From positions 1 through 50,554 of the forward strand of contig JAPOYW010000327.1 of NCBI GenBank assembly GCA_026706425.1: 50,554 nucleotides of DNA, given 5' to 3'. The notes beneath the pieces were generated by a model. That model saw only the letters and a program-made list of their open reading frames with translations. It made no database searches and was not told where the DNA came from. Source of the DNA: Gammaproteobacteria bacterium (GTDB lineage: Bacteria > Pseudomonadota > Gammaproteobacteria > Pseudomonadales > Azotimanducaceae). Of the stretch, positions 45,494 to 50,554 are shown piece after piece. Positions within the stretch are counted from its first letter, which is position 1. Each line of letters opens with the position of its first letter. The translations under genes were made by a program, and so were the position numbers.

Positions 45494-45631
45494 ATGCCTA
45501 CATATTGCGTTCTGACGGAGCACATAGGCGCGCCCCGCAGCGTGCCACGGCCCGTTCATCCCGGCCAGACGCCGCACAAACCGCCCCCTACCATTCCACC
45601 GTTCCATGCCGCAGCCCGATCCACGCCGTAG
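45494..45631 (+). CDS. possible leader peptide, 45 aa
   Basis: An ATG with AAGGAG five bases upstream, the best ribosome site in the region, opens a 45-codon frame that is rich in Pro and His and ends 79 bases before nrdA. It begins 20 bases after the promoter-like pair. It resembles no protein I know. It could be a translated leader affecting nrdA expression, or chance. Confidence 0.35.
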   Translation: MPTYCVLTEHIGAPRSVPRPVHPGQTPHKPPPTIPPFHAAARSTP

Positions 45632-45710
45632 GTCGGCGACAACCTAGGTATAGCGCTGGATAAATAACCAGGTACGCGATAAAGTCACAGAACAAGGAGC
45701 CGCCAGTCAT

Positions 45711-49736
<4,026 letters not shown>

Positions 49737-49821
49737 GGCGGCTTTCGGAGGGTAAAGGACGCGCGGTGACGCGCGTGACGAGAGAACGAAAGGACATCGT
49801 GGATTTCAAAAGGAGGCGAAC

Positions 49822-50554
49822 ATGCTGAGTTGGGACGACTACGAACAAGATGGCCTCGCTGGGGGTGCCGCCACGCCGCGCGAGGGGCCTAGCCGGTCGT
49901 TTCTTGAAGGCCTGGAAGTCGCCGTACCACAAGACCGACAACCGGAGCCGGTGCCTCCGCCGAGCCCTGCCGAGCCACCTGTCCCCTCTTTGGACGCCTT
50001 GTCCGAGGCGCCCGCGATGCCGCTGCCGCCGTTGCCGCAGATGCCACCAGCAGTGCCGGATCCGGAGCCGGCACCGGCCGCGGCGCTAGCGGACGCGGTT
50101 GCCCAGGCGGCCGCCCATCTCGACGACGAGTCCGAGATCGAACATGGCGAGCGCGTCACCGTGGATCAGAAGGCCATGATCAACTGCCGCGCCGACCTCA
50201 ACCAGCTCGTGCCCTTCAAGTACGACTGGGCTTGGCAGAAGTACCTCGACGGCTGCGCAAACCACTGGATGCCGCAGGAAATCAACATGACCGCCGACGT
50301 GTCCCTGTGGAAATCGGACGCGGGCCTGTCCGACGACGAACGGACGATCGTCAAGCGCAGCCTCGGGTTCTTCTCGACGGCGGATTCGCTCGTCGCCAAC
50401 AACCTCGTGCTGTCCGTGTACCGCCTCATCACCAACCCGGAGTGCCGCCAATACCTGCTGCGCCAAGCCTTCGAGGAAGCCATCCACACCCACGCCTACC
50501 AGTACTGCATCGAGTCGCTGGGCATGGACGAGGGCGAGATCTTCAACATGTACC
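49822..50554 (+). CDS. nrdB: ribonucleotide reductase beta subunit, truncated by window end
   Basis: Radical-generating partner of NrdA. 244 codons are visible and the frame runs off the window. Metal ligands Asp188, Glu219 and His222 and the radical Tyr226 (FEEAIHTHAYQYC) have the spacing of E. coli Asp84, Glu115, His118 and Tyr122, so a tyrosyl-radical enzyme is predicted. LNQLVPFKYDWAWQKYLDGC and NHWMPQEINMTADVSLWK match Pseudomonas-type NrdB. The N-terminus is extended by about 110 residues, including a Pro-rich segment at about 40-92, before homology starts. The ATG at 49822 is behind AGGAGG. Confidence 0.95.
   Translation, partial: MLSWDDYEQDGLAGGAATPREGPSRSFLEGLEVAVPQDRQPEPVPPPSPAEPPVPSLDALSEAPAMPLPPLPQMPPAVPDPEPAPAAALADAVAQAAAHLDDESEIEHGERVTVDQKAMINCRADLNQLVPFKYDWAWQKYLDGCANHWMPQEINMTADVSLWKSDAGLSDDERTIVKRSLGFFSTADSLVANNLVLSVYRLITNPECRQYLLRQAFEEAIHTHAYQYCIESLGMDEGEIFNMY

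Larger units (their letters stand above)
45169..45710. other. 540-base regulatory region upstream of nrdA
   Basis: The region between the divergent glpK and nrdA starts contains a DnaA box, an NrdR box, an inverted repeat, a promoter-like pair and a short leader reading frame, listed separately. Several GTGCAC/TGCAC motifs are scattered between 45370 and 45420. Downstream, 45650-45690 is AT-rich (tggataaataacc) and may hold a second promoter close to nrdA. Confidence 0.7.

Overview
The window is high-GC chromosomal DNA from a Gammaproteobacterium. The evidence is the CmoA/CmoB tRNA-modification pair, OmpR/EnvZ, a Pseudomonas-type class I NrdA/NrdB, and four TonB-dependent outer-membrane receptors (TBDRs). 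There are no tRNA or rRNA genes, CRISPR arrays, insertion sequences or prophage genes. Genus cannot be assigned from sequence alone. Three apparent single-base deletions, in two genes, raise the possibility of draft or long-read assembly errors.

Layout. (1) 0-4.3 kb, minus strand: a small secreted protein, OmpR and EnvZ in one operon, then a thiolase. (2) 4.4-13.4 kb: two TBDR genes flank a biotin operon bioF-bioD-bioA whose genes overlap at their stop/start codons. The second TBDR carries a textbook EF-hand loop. (3) 13.7-22.4 kb: a BCP-type peroxiredoxin; an operon of a threefold-repeat surface lipoprotein and its TBDR, the latter split by a frameshift; and, divergently, a membrane transporter resembling the ANKH pyrophosphate/ATP exporters. 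(4) 22.6-28.2 kb: a coiled-coil membrane protein built on seven 21-bp repeats, then an operon of GPH-type symporter (twice frameshifted), PhyH oxygenase and TBDR that looks like an uptake and oxidation unit for an organic substrate. (5) 28.3-36 kb: an inverted pair of REP-like elements, an amino-acid permease, a DUF3750 protein, an RND efflux pump with its adaptor, and a second PhyH oxygenase. (6) 36.1-45.2 kb: a compact minus-strand operon cmoA-cmoB-CYTH-wHTH-acyl-CoA dehydrogenase-small membrane protein, divergent from ppk1, which faces ppx; then glpK. This is a small polyphosphate neighbourhood. (7) 45.2 kb to the end: a 540-base regulatory region with a perfect DnaA box and an NrdR box, then nrdA and the start of nrdB.

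The main discovery candidate is in nrdA. A 361-residue intein with both LAGLIDADG endonuclease motifs sits exactly between Gln and Gly of the conserved NQ/GGKRKGA segment. Its termini look like those of a standard class 1 intein (Cys1, block B Thr/His, terminal His-Asn), but the +1 extein residue is Gly. Standard splicing needs Cys, Ser or Thr there, so either splicing proceeds differently or the product is cleaved. Secondary candidates are the cmoA/cmoB junction (same reading frame, no standard start codon where CmoB homology begins), a predicted leaderless cmoA promoter overlapping the ppk start codon, a degenerate CYTH protein beside ppk/ppx, and the ANKH-like transporter.
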